Shown here piece after piece: positions 53,225 to 63,326 of a DNA stretch of 64,000 nt. The stretch covers positions 124,001 to 188,000 of the forward strand of contig NZ_JAIVFX010000006.1 in the NCBI RefSeq assembly GCF_020829625.1, given 5' to 3'. Origin of the DNA: Nostoc sp. XA010 (lineage in GTDB: Bacteria > Cyanobacteriota > Cyanobacteriia > Cyanobacteriales > Nostocaceae). Within the stretch, counting starts at the first letter, position 1; each line of letters starts with the position of its first letter. Both the position numbers and the translations under genes were made by a program. A model generated the notes under the pieces. The model ran no database searches and was not told where the DNA came from. It saw only the letters and a program-made list of their open reading frames with translations.

Positions 53225-53521
53225 GTGATGAATGCTGTATTACCTCGTTTTTTGAAGTCAACCTACCGAAAAGAGCCACTAATTAGTGTATTGATAACGA
53301 TGGGCGCTATAGATGCCCTGATTGGCGGATTGAATGATAGCTGGTCGTTGTTCGCTTTTGGTTTGGGAACAACAGGGATAGCGCTAGCTTTTAAGTTGTG
53401 GCGTTTCCAGCAGCGTCGTCCTCTACCAGAAGAACCTGTAGTGCAACATTATTTGCCCTCTCGTTCTTCTAGTGCGCCTTTACCAATGTTAAGCGTTTCT
53501 AAGAAAAAACCACCTCTCTAG
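53225..53521 (+). CDS. small membrane protein, unknown function
   Basis: The 98-residue product has one or two hydrophobic segments (PLISVLITMGAIDALIGGLN, SWSLFAFGLGTTGIALAFKL), then a basic Arg/Pro/Ser-rich cytoplasmic tail (WRFQQRRPLPEEP). Start could be GTG 53225 or ATG 53228. It resembles small conserved cyanobacterial membrane proteins of unknown role. It lies 76 bases before the WD40 gene on the same strand and may share its transcript. Confidence 0.65.
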   Translation: MMNAVLPRFLKSTYRKEPLISVLITMGAIDALIGGLNDSWSLFAFGLGTTGIALAFKLWRFQQRRPLPEEPVVQHYLPSRSSSAPLPMLSVSKKKPPL

Positions 53522-53597
53522 GAAGTGCAGAGTTATTACTGAAATAACTCTGCAAAATTGATTTGATTAACCGTATCTATAAAAGTGAGGAAAAAGA

Positions 53598-54683
53598 GTG
53601 AGTAGTGAGGGAAGAGGTGGGAATAATTTTCTACGTCCGTATATTATCCTGGCGTTTATGGCAACTGTTGCCCTTCCAGTGACTACCTGGCAAGGGTTTT
53701 ATATTCATGAAGCTCATGCTGCCATTGAGGTAACACCAAACTCCCAAACTACCAACAGCTTTGCTAATGCCCAACTACTTTACACACTCATAGGACATAC
53801 CGGAACCGTTAAATCCCTCGCTTTCAGTCCAGATAACAAAGTTCTGGTGAGTGGAGGCGCAGAAAACGAGGGTGTAATTCGCCTGTGGAACCCAGCAAAC
53901 GGCAAAAAGTTGGCGAATATTAACAAAGCACACCAAACAGCCATAGAATCTTTAGTGATTTCACCAGATGGGCAAACCCTCGCTAGCTGTAGTGATGACA
54001 ACACGATTAACCTCTGGAACCTGAAAAATTTTAAATTTACCCGATCTTTTGTTGGACATACCAGTAATGTATTATCTTTAGCGGTGTCTCCTGATAGCAA
54101 AGTTCTCATCAGTGGAGCTTTAGATGGGATTCGGATATGGGATTTGCTACAGCAGCGCCCGCTTGGTACTCTAGTACGTTTTGACAATTTGATTTATACC
54201 CTAGCCCTTAGTCCTGATGGGCAGACTTTAGCTAGTGGTGACAATAAGGGTGTAATCAAGCTGTGGAATTTGAGTACTGGTAAATTAATCAGCGAATTTG
54301 TAGCTCATGATAATGCTGTTAGTAGTGTGATGTTTACACCAGATGGACAAACATTAGCTACTGCTAGCCGCGATCGCACGATTAAACTATGGAATATTAA
54401 TACTGGAGAATTAGTCCGCACCCTTACAGGACATAATAACTGGGTGAATGCGATCGCCATTAATCCCGATGGACAAACTCTTGCTAGTGCCGGTAGAGAT
54501 GGCATTAAAGTGTGGAATTTAACTACAGGTGAGTTAATAAATACACTGAGTGAACATACAGACTGGGTGAGTTCGATCGCTTTTAGTCCTGATGGTAAAG
54601 TTCTTGCCAGTGGTGGATTTGATAAACAAATCAAGATTTGGGGAACTCCACAAAACCTAATTAACAGCGCTCGTATAAAATAA
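53598..54683 (+). CDS. exported WD40-repeat protein
   Basis: A signal peptide or anchor (PYIILAFMATVALPVTTWQG, about 14-33) precedes seven WD repeats with GH...WD-type ends, each about 41 residues (for example LLYTLIGHTGTVKSLAFSPD, IRLWNPANG; LVRTLTGHNNWVNAIAINPD, IKVWNLTTG). Seven blades close a beta-propeller, so it is a complete domain with no catalytic part. The start is GTG 53598. It probably acts as a protein-binding platform in the periplasm or at the membrane. A bidirectional terminator follows at 54719-54750. Confidence 0.88.
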   Translation: MSSEGRGGNNFLRPYIILAFMATVALPVTTWQGFYIHEAHAAIEVTPNSQTTNSFANAQLLYTLIGHTGTVKSLAFSPDNKVLVSGGAENEGVIRLWNPANGKKLANINKAHQTAIESLVISPDGQTLASCSDDNTINLWNLKNFKFTRSFVGHTSNVLSLAVSPDSKVLISGALDGIRIWDLLQQRPLGTLVRFDNLIYTLALSPDGQTLASGDNKGVIKLWNLSTGKLISEFVAHDNAVSSVMFTPDGQTLATASRDRTIKLWNINTGELVRTLTGHNNWVNAIAINPDGQTLASAGRDGIKVWNLTTGELINTLSEHTDWVSSIAFSPDGKVLASGGFDKQIKIWGTPQNLINSARIK

Positions 54684-54718
54684 TCATGAACTAGTTGGTC
54701 TTCAATTGTCATGCTCAA

Positions 54719-54750
54719 AAAGGTGCTGTACTTTAATGCACAGCACCTTT
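54719..54750. terminator. bidirectional terminator
   Basis: AAAGGTGCTGT (54719-54729) pairs with ACAGCACCTTT (54740-54750), with A residues on one side and T residues on the other. It can end both the WD40 gene and, from the other side, hemA. Confidence 0.85.
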
Positions 54751-54860
54751 AGTAAGCTTGCCTATAGCTCTGTTATTCTGAAACTGGTTTTCTCTTGAGG
54801 GGTTTTACCCCCTATTCGCCAGCTGTATCCTTCAAGAAGCCGGGGATTTTGTTGTTAAAT

Positions 54861-56147
54861 TTAACTAAATTGTTCCTCTGCATCCAGGTTGAACAGCATT
54901 TGCAGAGTTTGCATGCAGCGCCGTCTGGCTTCGACATCTTGCTGCGATCGCAATTGCACCATCGGGTCATGTAAAATTTTATTGACAATTCCCCGCGTTA
55001 ATGCTTCAATCACCTCTTGATGTTTTTCAGCGAATTCCGAACCCAATCTCGACAAAGCTTTTTCTAACTCTTGTTCGCGGATAGTTTCGACTTTGTTTCG
55101 CAGACAGCTAATAGTGGTAACAGTTTCAAGAGAGCGCCACCAAATATCAAAAGCTTCCACTTCTTCCTCTAAAAGTCTTTCTGCTTCCTGTGCAATCTTC
55201 CGACGGCTTTCGTAGTTTTGCGCTACTACTGCCTTCAAATCATCTACATTAAACGCCTGCACATTTTCCAGTTCATTTACATCTGCATGAACATTACGCG
55301 GCACAGAAATATCAAATAACATTAAAGAACGCTGAAGTTCTAACACCATTTCCAATTTGGCACGGTCAAGGATTGGCTCTGTTGCCGAAGTGCTTGTAAA
55401 CACTAAATCGCTATCGGCAATTACAGTCATCATTTCCGATAGCGGATGAATTTCGATCGGTTGTTGAGGGAATTGTTTTGTTAATTCTAGGGCACGTTCA
55501 CGAGAGCGATTTACAATAGTAATTTGCACAGCACCTTTAGAAATTAGGTGTTGTACCAGCAGCCGCGACATTTTACCAGCGCCTAAAATTACCACTCGGC
55601 AAGCTGCTAAATTTGCCACTTTTATCTGCGCTAACTCTACCGCTGCCGAACTAATAGAGACAGCACCAGTACCAATACTAGTTTCAGTGCGAACCCGCTT
55701 CCCAGCTGTCAGCGCTTGTTTAAATAATCGATTTAAAATGGTTTTTATACCGTTATATTGCTGTCCCAGTTTGTGAGTAGTTTTCACCTGAGCCAGAATT
55801 TGACCTTCTCCGAGTACCAGACTATCTAAACCACCGGCTACCCGCATAACGTGCATTACTGCATCATCATGTAGCAGCATAAACAAATGCTGTCGCAGAG
55901 AAAGCACGGGTAATTTACTGTATTCTGCAAGAAACTGCGTTATTTCCCGGATACCTTGGTCTGCTTCACTGGTAACAATGTAAATTTCCAGGCGGTTACA
56001 AGTGCTAAGAATTGCAACTTCATCAATATGGGGATAGCTGGCCAGTTGAGCGATCGCACTTTCAATTTGTGGTTCTGGAATGCTCAGTTTTTCCCGGACT
56101 TCTACAGGGGCTGTTTTATGGCTTAACCCCACCACTGCTATATTCAT
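54861..56147 (-). CDS. hemA: glutamyl-tRNA reductase
   Basis: HemA reduces glutamyl-tRNA to glutamate-1-semialdehyde, the first step of tetrapyrrole synthesis for chlorophyll, haem and bilins. [20 protein letters not shown] opens the catalytic domain, STCNRLEIY (nucleophilic Cys near residue 50), [14 protein letters not shown] near 118, the NADPH domain [20 protein letters not shown] near 186 and a C-terminal dimer helix bundle are all present. At 428 residues it is full length with ATG 56145-56147. glpX lies 241 bp upstream on the same strand. Confidence 0.97.
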   Translation of the reverse strand: MNIAVVGLSHKTAPVEVREKLSIPEPQIESAIAQLASYPHIDEVAILSTCNRLEIYIVTSEADQGIREITQFLAEYSKLPVLSLRQHLFMLLHDDAVMHVMRVAGGLDSLVLGEGQILAQVKTTHKLGQQYNGIKTILNRLFKQALTAGKRVRTETSIGTGAVSISSAAVELAQIKVANLAACRVVILGAGKMSRLLVQHLISKGAVQITIVNRSRERALELTKQFPQQPIEIHPLSEMMTVIADSDLVFTSTSATEPILDRAKLEMVLELQRSLMLFDISVPRNVHADVNELENVQAFNVDDLKAVVAQNYESRRKIAQEAERLLEEEVEAFDIWWRSLETVTTISCLRNKVETIREQELEKALSRLGSEFAEKHQEVIEALTRGIVNKILHDPMVQLRSQQDVEARRRCMQTLQMLFNLDAEEQFS

Positions 56148-56388
56148 TTGCTAAATCGTAGTTACTAGTTGGTAGTTGAGAATAGGGCATTGAGTGAGAA
56201 ATAGGGAATGGGGAATTTTTGTTTATTGGTTGATACTTTTTCTAACCAATAAACAATAACTAATCACTAAATACTAACTACTAACTAGTGTAACGATGAA
56301 GCATTTGGGTGACTATTTTTCCATTTTATAGAAAGATTTATTTCCAAATGCTTTACCCCTACTTTTACCATTCCCCATTCCCTCAAAA

Positions 56389-57426
56389 TTAGTTCAGTTG
56401 GAGAGTCTTGGGTTCACCAAACATGTGAATTGTATCAACAAATCGAGCAGTTTTCGACTGGTTAGAAATTACCAAGCTTTGAGTTCTGGCTCCGCCGTTG
56501 AAGAAACGTACACCTTGCATGAGATTACCACTGGTAATGCCGCTAGCAGCGAACAGAACAGTTTTACCCGATGCCAGTTCATGAGCATCATAGACCTTAT
56601 CGGGGTCATTGATATTCATAGACTTTAAGCGATCGATATTGGCTTCTCTGCTTTCTCCAATCAGACCTGTTTTTACGACTGCTGGATCGTAAATCAGTTG
56701 ACCTTGGAAGTGTCCACCCAAGGCACGCATTGCTGCTGCCGAGATTACGCCTTCAGGAGCCGCACCGATACCCATCAGCGCGTGGATATTAGTTCCAGCA
56801 AAACCGCAGCTTATAGCCGCACCCACATCACCGTCTGAAATTAGGGCGACTCTCGCTCCAGCCTCACGGATTTCTTTAATTAAATCGTTGTGGCGTTCGC
56901 GCTTCATGACCACGATCACGAGTTCTTCAATAGAGCGCTCTAGACACTCAGCGAGAATCTTCAGGTTTTCTGTTGCTGACTTGTTAATGTCTACCTTGCC
57001 CTTAGCTGCGGGAGGTGCTGCTAACTTCTTCATGTAAAAGTCAGGAGCAGCAAATAATCCACCCTTTTCTGAAATTGCTAAGACAGCCATCGAACCAGGT
57101 TGTCCATAAGCTACCAAGTTCGTACCTTCACAAGGGTCAACAGCGATATCAATTTCAATTAGTTCATCAGGGTTACAGAAATTTGCGGCATCTGGTTGGG
57201 TACAGATACCAACTTCTTCCCCGATGTATAACATGGGCGCGTCATCGCGTTCGCCTTCCCCGATAACGATGCGACCGCGCATGTGGATTTTATTCATCCG
57301 CTCCCGCATAGCTTCCACAGCTACTTGGTCAGCGATGTTTTTTTCGCCTTTACCCATCCACTTCGAGGAAGCGATCGCGGCTTGCTCTACTACTTCAATA
57401 ATCTCTAACCCAAGTGTATTTTCCAC
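56389..57426 (-). CDS. glpX: fructose-1,6-/sedoheptulose-1,7-bisphosphatase, class II
   Basis: The 345-residue protein is the dual-function GlpX bisphosphatase of the Calvin cycle in cyanobacteria. [20 protein letters not shown] near 52, [20 protein letters not shown] near 93 and [20 protein letters not shown] near 179, [16 protein letters not shown], are the metal- and substrate-binding segments. The start is GTG (CAC at 57424-57426). It is on the same strand as hemA, 241 bp apart. No regulatory site was identified in the 350-bp gap upstream. Confidence 0.96.
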   Translation of the reverse strand: MENTLGLEIIEVVEQAAIASSKWMGKGEKNIADQVAVEAMRERMNKIHMRGRIVIGEGERDDAPMLYIGEEVGICTQPDAANFCNPDELIEIDIAVDPCEGTNLVAYGQPGSMAVLAISEKGGLFAAPDFYMKKLAAPPAAKGKVDINKSATENLKILAECLERSIEELVIVVMKRERHNDLIKEIREAGARVALISDGDVGAAISCGFAGTNIHALMGIGAAPEGVISAAAMRALGGHFQGQLIYDPAVVKTGLIGESREANIDRLKSMNINDPDKVYDAHELASGKTVLFAASGITSGNLMQGVRFFNGGARTQSLVISNQSKTARFVDTIHMFGEPKTLQLN

Positions 57427-57782
57427 AGAGTCTGCCCTCTCAACTGCTTGAATTTCTGCCGCTTTATCTGGCTATTTCAGTCTTCAAGTCTACCAAAGGG
57501 CGGATACACGTGGAAGAAAGTTAAGTTTTACTGCTAACTCGTTAGAAAAGTGCCAGTTAATACATTCCTCATTTTTTACTCCTAACTACTCCAGTATAAA
57601 GCCTGTTCAGAAGCAACTAGTTAAGGACTAGCACAAATAGGTAGCAGTGTATATCTAGAACATTGCTTTTATTCAGTGTTTATCTTTAGGTATAAAATAA
57701 TAAAGAAAAAAAGCTGGTAGATTCACTAAAAACTGAAAAACGAGGCGTAGAGTAAAAAGCTAGTCAAATTCAGAGGTTAATC
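57427..57782. other. 356-base gap, nothing recognised
   Basis: AT-rich sequence between the divergent glpX and DUF981 genes. Their promoters must lie here; I see no repeat or gene. Confidence 0.5.
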
Positions 57783-58355
57783 GTGTTTATCGACTACATC
57801 ACACTAATGTTGATCAATATGGTAGCTGGTTTATTTCTACTGGCTGACTATGTGTATCGTGGTATAGATAGTTCTAATCAAAAACAGTGGATTCCAGGAT
57901 TCGGAATTACAGGTGCGATCGCACTTACAACTGGTTTACACATGAGCTTCACCTGGCCAGTAATGGGTAGCTTCAATATTGCCTTTGGTGAGACAAGTGT
58001 CTTATTTGGAATCTTATTTGTTGCGGCTGCGGTTTCTCTTGCTCAAGGTTGGGATTTATTGACAATAGCAATTTACGGCTTCTTTGCTGGTGCAGTTGCG
58101 ATCATAGTGGGTATCCGCATCATCAACTTGAATATGACAAAGCAACCGCTTTTATCGGGAATCGGCTTTATTTTAACTGGATTAGGTGGTATTTTTGCAG
58201 CGCCAACTCTCTATTGGAAAACCAACCGAACTTGGCGGCTAATTGGCGTAGCAGTGCTGATAGTAGCGGCTCTAATTTGGGCATTGACTGGATATTTGTC
58301 TTACTGGAATCATTTAGAGGGTTTTCAAAAATGGGTTCCAGCCCCAATGCGGTAA
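57783..58355 (+). CDS. DUF981 polytopic membrane protein
   Basis: The 190-residue product has six or so membrane helices (IDYITLMLINMVAGLFLLAD, WIPGFGITGAIALTTGLHMS, FTWPVMGSFNIAFGETSVLF, GILFVAAAVSLAQGWDLLTI and others) and the family's TGLHMSFTWP and YN-type FNIAFGE motifs. DUF981 proteins occur in archaea and cyanobacteria; their function is unknown. The start is GTG 57783. The glutaredoxin gene follows 56 bases downstream and may be cotranscribed. Confidence 0.75.
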   Translation: MFIDYITLMLINMVAGLFLLADYVYRGIDSSNQKQWIPGFGITGAIALTTGLHMSFTWPVMGSFNIAFGETSVLFGILFVAAAVSLAQGWDLLTIAIYGFFAGAVAIIVGIRIINLNMTKQPLLSGIGFILTGLGGIFAAPTLYWKTNRTWRLIGVAVLIVAALIWALTGYLSYWNHLEGFQKWVPAPMR

Positions 58356-58411
58356 TCAATGCCAGCAATGATCTAGGCTAGAGAAATAGTTAAAACCTTG
58401 CTTAAGAAAAT

Positions 58412-58726
58412 ATGCTGGACTTTCTTAATCCCCTTTTAAATCGCCATCCAGAGCGAGTCAAAGCCAACGTCGAACTTTACACATGGCAAACTTGCCCTTA
58501 CTGCATTCGTGCCAAAATACTGCTGTGGTGGAAAGGTGTAAATTTTACCGAATATAAAATCGACGGCGACGAAGCAGCCAGAGCTAAAATGGCAGAACGC
58601 GCTAACGGACGTCGTACTGTACCGCAGATTTTTATCAATAATCAGCACATTGGCGGTTGCGATGATCTTTATCAACTAGACACACAAAGTCAACTCGATC
58701 CTCTTTTAGCCCAAGCCGCTATTTAG
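58412..58726 (+). CDS. grxC: glutaredoxin 3
   Basis: The 104-residue product has the dithiol active site TCPYCIRAK (Cys-Pro-Tyr-Cys, about residues 27-35), the cis-Pro element TVPQIFIN and GGCDDLYQL for glutathione binding. It reduces disulfides and glutathionylated proteins. The N-terminal 20 residues (MLDFLNPLLNRHPERVKANV) are an extension typical of cyanobacterial GrxC. ATG 58412 is the start. It is 56 bases after the DUF981 gene. Confidence 0.94.
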   Translation: MLDFLNPLLNRHPERVKANVELYTWQTCPYCIRAKILLWWKGVNFTEYKIDGDEAARAKMAERANGRRTVPQIFINNQHIGGCDDLYQLDTQSQLDPLLAQAAI

Positions 58727-58793
58727 CTTCAGATTTCTAATCCTTGTCATTACCCCATTTTTGTAAAAGTTAAGGTATTGCAGTGACGCACAT

Positions 58794-58850
58794 CCCGCCT
58801 AGAACTTAAGTTCTAGGCTAATAGCTCTAAAGTCCACTCAAGCTCAACCG
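58794..58850. repeat. dispersed hairpin repeat, copy B
   Basis: Arms GCCTAGAAC (58797-58805) and GTTCTAGGC (58810-58818) enclose TTAA; CCC precedes and TAATAGCTCTAAAGT follows, as in copy A at 11742. It lies between grxC and tadA. Confidence 0.75.
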
Positions 58851-58942
58851 AGAACCGCTATATACTTTTTCTTTCTCGTAGCATCAGTGTCTCGCCCGTC
58901 CAAAGGCGAGCATAATTTTAAAATTTTTATATTGATAAGTAT

Positions 58943-59428
58943 ATGCTAACTAAATACACAGAATATCTTATACATCAACAATGGATGAGTTCTGCCTTAG
59001 AATTAGCAAAAGTAGCAGGTGATGCAGGTGAAGTCCCTGTAGGTGCTGTTATCATTGATTCAACAGGCCAATTTCTAGCACAAGGAGAAAATAGAAAAGA
59101 GCGTGACAAAGATCCTAGCGCTCATGCGGAAATTCTCGCTCTCAAAAGAGCTGCAACAACTTTACAAAATTGGCATCTTAATGAATGCACCCTCTACGTA
59201 ACTCTTGAACCTTGCCCGATGTGTGCAGGTGCGATCGTCCAAGCGCGTCTAGGACTACTTGTATATGGAGTAGACGATACCAAAACTGGCGCAATTCGTA
59301 CAGTTATTAACATACCCGATAGTGCTGCTTCTAATCACCGCTTACAGGTAATCGGAGGCGTTCTAGAGTCAGCTTGTCGTCAACAATTACAGGCTTGGTT
59401 TGCTACTAGGCGGCGTAGTGTAAACTAA
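58943..59428 (+). CDS. tadA: tRNA-specific adenosine deaminase
   Basis: TadA changes adenosine to inosine at the wobble position of tRNA-Arg(ACG). The zinc site is complete: PSAHAEILALKRAA (His, proton-shuttle Glu) near residue 52 and TLEPCPMCAGAIVQARLG (two Cys) near 89-106. At 161 residues it is slightly longer than typical because of the N-terminal MLTKYTEYLIHQQW; a start at the Met of MSSALELAKVAG is possible. Its position between grxC and plsC has no pathway meaning. Confidence 0.95.
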   Translation: MLTKYTEYLIHQQWMSSALELAKVAGDAGEVPVGAVIIDSTGQFLAQGENRKERDKDPSAHAEILALKRAATTLQNWHLNECTLYVTLEPCPMCAGAIVQARLGLLVYGVDDTKTGAIRTVINIPDSAASNHRLQVIGGVLESACRQQLQAWFATRRRSVN

Positions 59429-59540
59429 CGGACAGAGGTAAAACTGTCCATCTAGTACCAGACAAGTCACGCAAGAGAATCTACGGTGTAACTAATCAGA
59501 CTTTTCGTTAAATTTTACCCGTCAATCAGCTGCATTCGTC

Positions 59541-60299
59541 ATGATGGAATTTTACTCTTCATCCGATACCTGCCAGCAGACACCAGCAAATCATCAGGTG
59601 ACTGGTACTACCTCAAGGGTTTCTCCTTGGTTAAGTCCTCTGGCATATTTATTAGGGCGTCACTGCCTATTACCATTATTCTTTGGGCAAATTAGCATAA
59701 CCGGACAAAAAAACATCCCTACAACTGGGCCTGTGATCTTCGCGCCTACTCATCGGGCGCGTTGGGATGCATTGCTCGTACCCTACGCTACCGTTGATTG
59801 TCGGAGAGAACAAGATCTGCGGTTTATGGTGACTATCGACGAATGCCAAGGTTTGCAAGGCTGGTTTGTCCGACGTTTGGGAGGGTTCCCTGTAAATTCT
59901 AAGCATCCGTCAATCCGCACGCTGCGACATGGAGTTGAGCTACTTCAGCAACAAAAAACCCTGGTTATCTTTCCAGAAGGTAATATTTTTCGTGATGGTC
60001 AAGTTCACCAGTTGAAGCCGGGAATTGCTCGTCTTGCTTTGAGCGCGGAATCTAGTCATTCGGGGCTGGGAGTGAAAATTATACCCATAGGCATCAATTA
60101 CAGCCAACCTTATCCAAATTGGGGTACAGATGTGAGTATTAACATTGGCTCCCCAATCAGAGTCAAGGATTATATGAGTGGCTGTATAAAACAAGATGCC
60201 AAAAGCATCACAGTTGATTTAGCAAAGGCACTGCAACAGTTAAGCCATCAAGAAACAAAAATTACTAATCGTGCATTTGCAGAAATTACTAATTCTTGA
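59541..60299 (+). CDS. PlsC-type 1-acylglycerol-3-phosphate acyltransferase-like protein
   Basis: The 252-residue protein has the acyltransferase block I FAPTHRARWDALLVPYA near 70 (H-x4-D), block II near LRFMVTIDE, and block III VIFPEGNIFRDGQVHQLKPG near 148-167 (PEG). It should acylate a glycerol-phosphate or other lysolipid at the membrane. The family signature NHxSxxD is altered to THRARWD, which suggests a divergent member, so substrate is uncertain. Its N-terminal 30 residues are Ser/Thr-rich. A 900-bp gap follows. Confidence 0.82.
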   Translation: MMEFYSSSDTCQQTPANHQVTGTTSRVSPWLSPLAYLLGRHCLLPLFFGQISITGQKNIPTTGPVIFAPTHRARWDALLVPYATVDCRREQDLRFMVTIDECQGLQGWFVRRLGGFPVNSKHPSIRTLRHGVELLQQQKTLVIFPEGNIFRDGQVHQLKPGIARLALSAESSHSGLGVKIIPIGINYSQPYPNWGTDVSINIGSPIRVKDYMSGCIKQDAKSITVDLAKALQQLSHQETKITNRAFAEITNS

Positions 60300-61211
60300 T
60301 ATTGTCAAACGTCAAATGTCCCAAAACTAGCTCTTACCCATTGAGTATTAACCGTGCATGATTAAGAAACTGGACGTTTTCAAGGTTTGACATTGATTGC
60401 TGGCTATGTTCATCCTGAGTACGTCACAAAACATTAGGGCTTGTTTGCAACCTTTGAGGATGTATACATAATAGAGTACCCGCTTTTAATGAAGTATTTA
60501 GCCAAATTGGCATTTTTTTGAGCCTATAGCTAATAATTGTCTTGAAACAACTGAATTAAGCTGTTCGTCATCTAGTTTGACAGGGCAATCTAAGGCAGCA
60601 AACGGGTTCAGGCGCTAAATTATCAAATTTAGATGCGCGTCAGCTTAGTTGATGATAGATATTCTTACTATTTGGTCAAATAGTTAAATGAAAGTCTTGA
60701 GATTTTCCATGATTTTGTAACCATAACTGGTAAAAACAAAATTTTGGGAAGCATCGACTGTGGACATCGCCATGTTTAAATGGTTTGGAGCGATGAGTTT
60801 CATCCCCTCTGGAAGCGATCGCAAATACTTCTTGCAGCGTGAAAAGATTCTCGTGCCAAATATCCCACTTAACCTGAGATAATTATTGCACAGGAAAGTC
60901 GGTAGCGGGACGGATGGTGAAGCAGTCTAAATTTTTTCTCAAAAAAACTCTTCATCACGGCGTTGTCAAACTACTCCCAAGCTGCTTGCTGGTAAACCGA
61001 TGATTAAAAAATCAGAGGAATTAACGCGATCGCTCATAATGACGATTTTAGTTAATTAGTATACAGGGGCAATGGGAACTCTATTAAACCGATTTTCAGT
61101 CTAAATCAGAGAAACTTAGGATGTGGCATTGCTTTGTCCAAGACCAAAACAGAGTTAAGATACCCGAAGTTTCCATAAATTTTCTGTATAGTCGTTGCAC
61201 TACTTGACCCC
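60300..61211. other. 912-base gap, no intact gene
   Basis: The stretch is of mixed composition. An in-frame 36-codon run starting at 60771 (MFKWFGAMSFIPSGSDRKYF, ending LNLR-stop) is too short to call. A HIP1 site lies at 60816-60823 and another at 61027-61034. It may contain decayed genes, but none is recognisable. Confidence 0.45.
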
Positions 61212-61817
61212 ATGAACACTGCTGTCGCTGTTACCTTGATGCACCGTACTCTTTTATCAGTCATAGCAGTCCTCAGCCTGCTATCACCTGTGAATGCTCA
61301 GGTATCACAGTTACCAGGCACTACTAGCCCACAACCCATTGACCCCAACGATCCCAATAACCTGCGCCCCATAACCCAAAGTAACAGCCTTTTGAGCATT
61401 GAAGGTGGCGATCGCTTACTAAAAGAGGCAGACCAAGCTGTTTCTGCTCAAAATTACCCCTTAGCTGCCAAGAAACTGCAAGAAGCGCGTCAGGTTTATA
61501 ATCAGCTATCTAATTTTTATCAAGAATTAAACTCTAGCTTTTCGGGAATTGACAATAGAGTTTCTGATTCTCAGCGTCAGAAAGCTCTAGTAACAGCGCA
61601 AAAGCGAGATGAAGCCACCTTTCAGCTAGCATTGGTACATCGCGCACAAAATCAGCCAGAATTAGCTGTACCGTTGTTGATTCAAATAATTAAGAGTCAA
61701 AACCCGACGCGCGATTTAGGTAAGAAAGCCTATAAACAGTTGTTTGAATTGGGTTTTGTTGATTCTCCCTATCCTAAAGAAGGTGGTGCTTCATCTTCCT
61801 CACCGCCAAAAAAATAA
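61212..61817 (+). CDS. exported protein with helical TPR-like domain, unknown function
   Basis: The 201-residue product has a signal peptide (LLSVIAVLSLLSPVNAQ; the Met at residue 10 may be the real start), a Pro/Asn linker (SPQPIDPNDPNNLRPITQ) and a helical region from EGGDRLLKEADQAVSAQNYP to QPELAVPLLIQIIKSQNP resembling TPR-like hairpins. The tail is Ser/Pro/Lys-rich. It matches a conserved cyanobacterial secreted family, but no function can be assigned from its sequence. Confidence 0.7.
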   Translation: MNTAVAVTLMHRTLLSVIAVLSLLSPVNAQVSQLPGTTSPQPIDPNDPNNLRPITQSNSLLSIEGGDRLLKEADQAVSAQNYPLAAKKLQEARQVYNQLSNFYQELNSSFSGIDNRVSDSQRQKALVTAQKRDEATFQLALVHRAQNQPELAVPLLIQIIKSQNPTRDLGKKAYKQLFELGFVDSPYPKEGGASSSSPPKK

Positions 61818-62053
61818 ATTAAATTTTTCTTGTCTGTTTTTCCCCTACTCTCCCTGCTTCCCCATCTCCCTAAGCAGCAGCTTGAGAACTTCCCAGTGCT
61901 AGGATAGGATTATCTACCGTAGCTTTGAGGCAGCGTCCTCAAAAATCCACCTCAGAGCTGCGTTTATCTCTAGCCTTGCCAAAACCTGAACTTGGTACAG
62001 TCATTGCTCTATATCTGTTAATAATAGAAAAGTAAGTTTTTTCAGGAATAGCG

Positions 62054-62311
62054 ATGATTAGTCCGCAGCAGGTTGAGGCAATGATCAAGGCGGAACTGCC
62101 AGACGCTCAGGTTCAGGTGCAAGACTTGACTGGTGGCGGTGACCACTATCAGGTAACAGTAGTTTCATCGCACTTTGCAGGTAAGGGACTAGTGCAACAA
62201 CACCAGTTAGTTTATGGTGCTTTGGGGCAAGCTATGTCAACTGAAGCAATTCATGCCTTGGCAGTAAAAACATATACTCCTGAATCTTGGCAAGCAACAC
62301 CAGCTTCCTAA
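62054..62311 (+). CDS. bolA: BolA family protein
   Basis: The 85-residue product [20 protein letters not shown] has the alpha-beta BolA fold with [20 protein letters not shown] and the conserved His region [14 protein letters not shown]. BolA proteins bind [2Fe-2S] clusters together with monothiol glutaredoxins. The CGFS glutaredoxin gene begins 89 bases downstream on the same strand, so the two are probably an operon acting in iron-sulfur delivery or iron sensing. Confidence 0.93.
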   Translation: MISPQQVEAMIKAELPDAQVQVQDLTGGGDHYQVTVVSSHFAGKGLVQQHQLVYGALGQAMSTEAIHALAVKTYTPESWQATPAS

Positions 62312-62400
62312 ACATAGAGTTAGGAATTAGGAGTTAGGAGTTATGAATTTTTAACTTCTTACTCGTCATCGTCGAATGTAACATAGGAAACAGAAATACC

Positions 62401-62724
62401 ATGACGCCAGAACTCAAAGAGAAAATTGATAACTTGCTACAACAGAACAAGATTATGGTTTTCATGAAGGGAAACAAGTTAATGCCCCAATGTGGTTTCT
62501 CCAACAACGTTGTGCAGATTCTCAATACTTTGGGAGTTCCCTTCGAGACAGTTGATGTTCTATCAGACTCTGAAATCCGTCAAGGAATTAAAGAATACTC
62601 TAACTGGCCGACAATTCCCCAAGTGTATATCAATGGTGAATTCGTTGGCGGTTCTGACATTTTGATTGAAATGTACCAAAAAGGTGAATTGCAGCAAAAG
62701 GTAGAAGTAGCTTTAGCCTCGTAA
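62401..62724 (+). CDS. grxD: monothiol CGFS glutaredoxin
   Basis: The 107-residue protein has the single-cysteine active site PQCGFSNNVVQIL near residue 28, preceded by VFMKGNKL, and the glutathione-binding WPTIPQVYINGEFVGGSDIL. CGFS glutaredoxins carry [2Fe-2S] clusters and deliver them to targets with BolA. ATG 62401 directly follows a short repeat. The downstream terminator is at 62801-62846. Confidence 0.95.
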   Translation: MTPELKEKIDNLLQQNKIMVFMKGNKLMPQCGFSNNVVQILNTLGVPFETVDVLSDSEIRQGIKEYSNWPTIPQVYINGEFVGGSDILIEMYQKGELQQKVEVALAS

Positions 62725-62800
62725 TATTTCTTTACGCAAATCAGAGGGTATGCTGCTAAATTTGCGCTTTGCAATCAAGGCAATTTGCCATTTTTAATAT

Positions 62801-62846
62801 CCTTGAAAGGTCAGAGAACTTGTATCTCCCCTTTCAAGGGTTTTTT
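62801..62846 (+). terminator. rho-independent terminator after grxD
   Basis: CCTTGAAAGG (62801-62810) pairs with CCTTTCAAGG (62830-62839), followed by GTTTTTT, about 76 bases after the grxD stop. Confidence 0.8.
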
Positions 62847-63077
62847 ATGGGTTTATAAAAAAAATACTTGATCTGTGTTGGAATTGATTGCAAGGGTATT
62901 CAACAATCCCCTCAGTCGCATTGGCAAGACCAATATAAGGCTGAGGGGATGGGTTTTATCAATACAATACAATATTTCCAAAATCTCACACCACGGCACC
63001 AGTTGACCAATACAGATAATATGCTATAATCATCTGCGGGAATTAACGGTTACTATCAACGACTAGGTAAATACTAC

Positions 63078-63326
63078 TTAGTAGTAATCGTGTTGTGGCT
63101 GTGGTTGCGGCACTGCAAAATTTGATCCATCGTACAAGTAGCGGCTGGCTTCCTCTTCTAAGCGATGAATCAGGATAGGTTCAAGAATGTTGCCATGTCG
63201 TAGTGCGGCTAGATATCCATCCAAATACATCCGCATGTCATCCGTGCGATAACCGCGATTCCATAACTCGACGAAGGCGTCGGTGAGTCTTTGGTAATAG
63301 CGGATGGTTTGTGTGTCTTGGAGCAT
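63078..63326 (-). CDS. DUF6761-type small cyanobacterial protein
   Basis: The 82-residue product MLQDTQTIRYYQRLTDAFVE continues LWNRGYRTDDMRMYLDGYLA, ALRHGNILEPILIHRLEEEA, SRYLYDGSNFAVPQPQPQHD and YY. This is a well-conserved cyanobacterial family known as DUF6761, mostly helical with a Pro/Gln tail. The function is unknown. ATG is at 63324-63326. It is isolated on the minus strand between grxD and an unidentified gene. Confidence 0.75.
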   Translation of the reverse strand: MLQDTQTIRYYQRLTDAFVELWNRGYRTDDMRMYLDGYLAALRHGNILEPILIHRLEEEASRYLYDGSNFAVPQPQPQHDYY

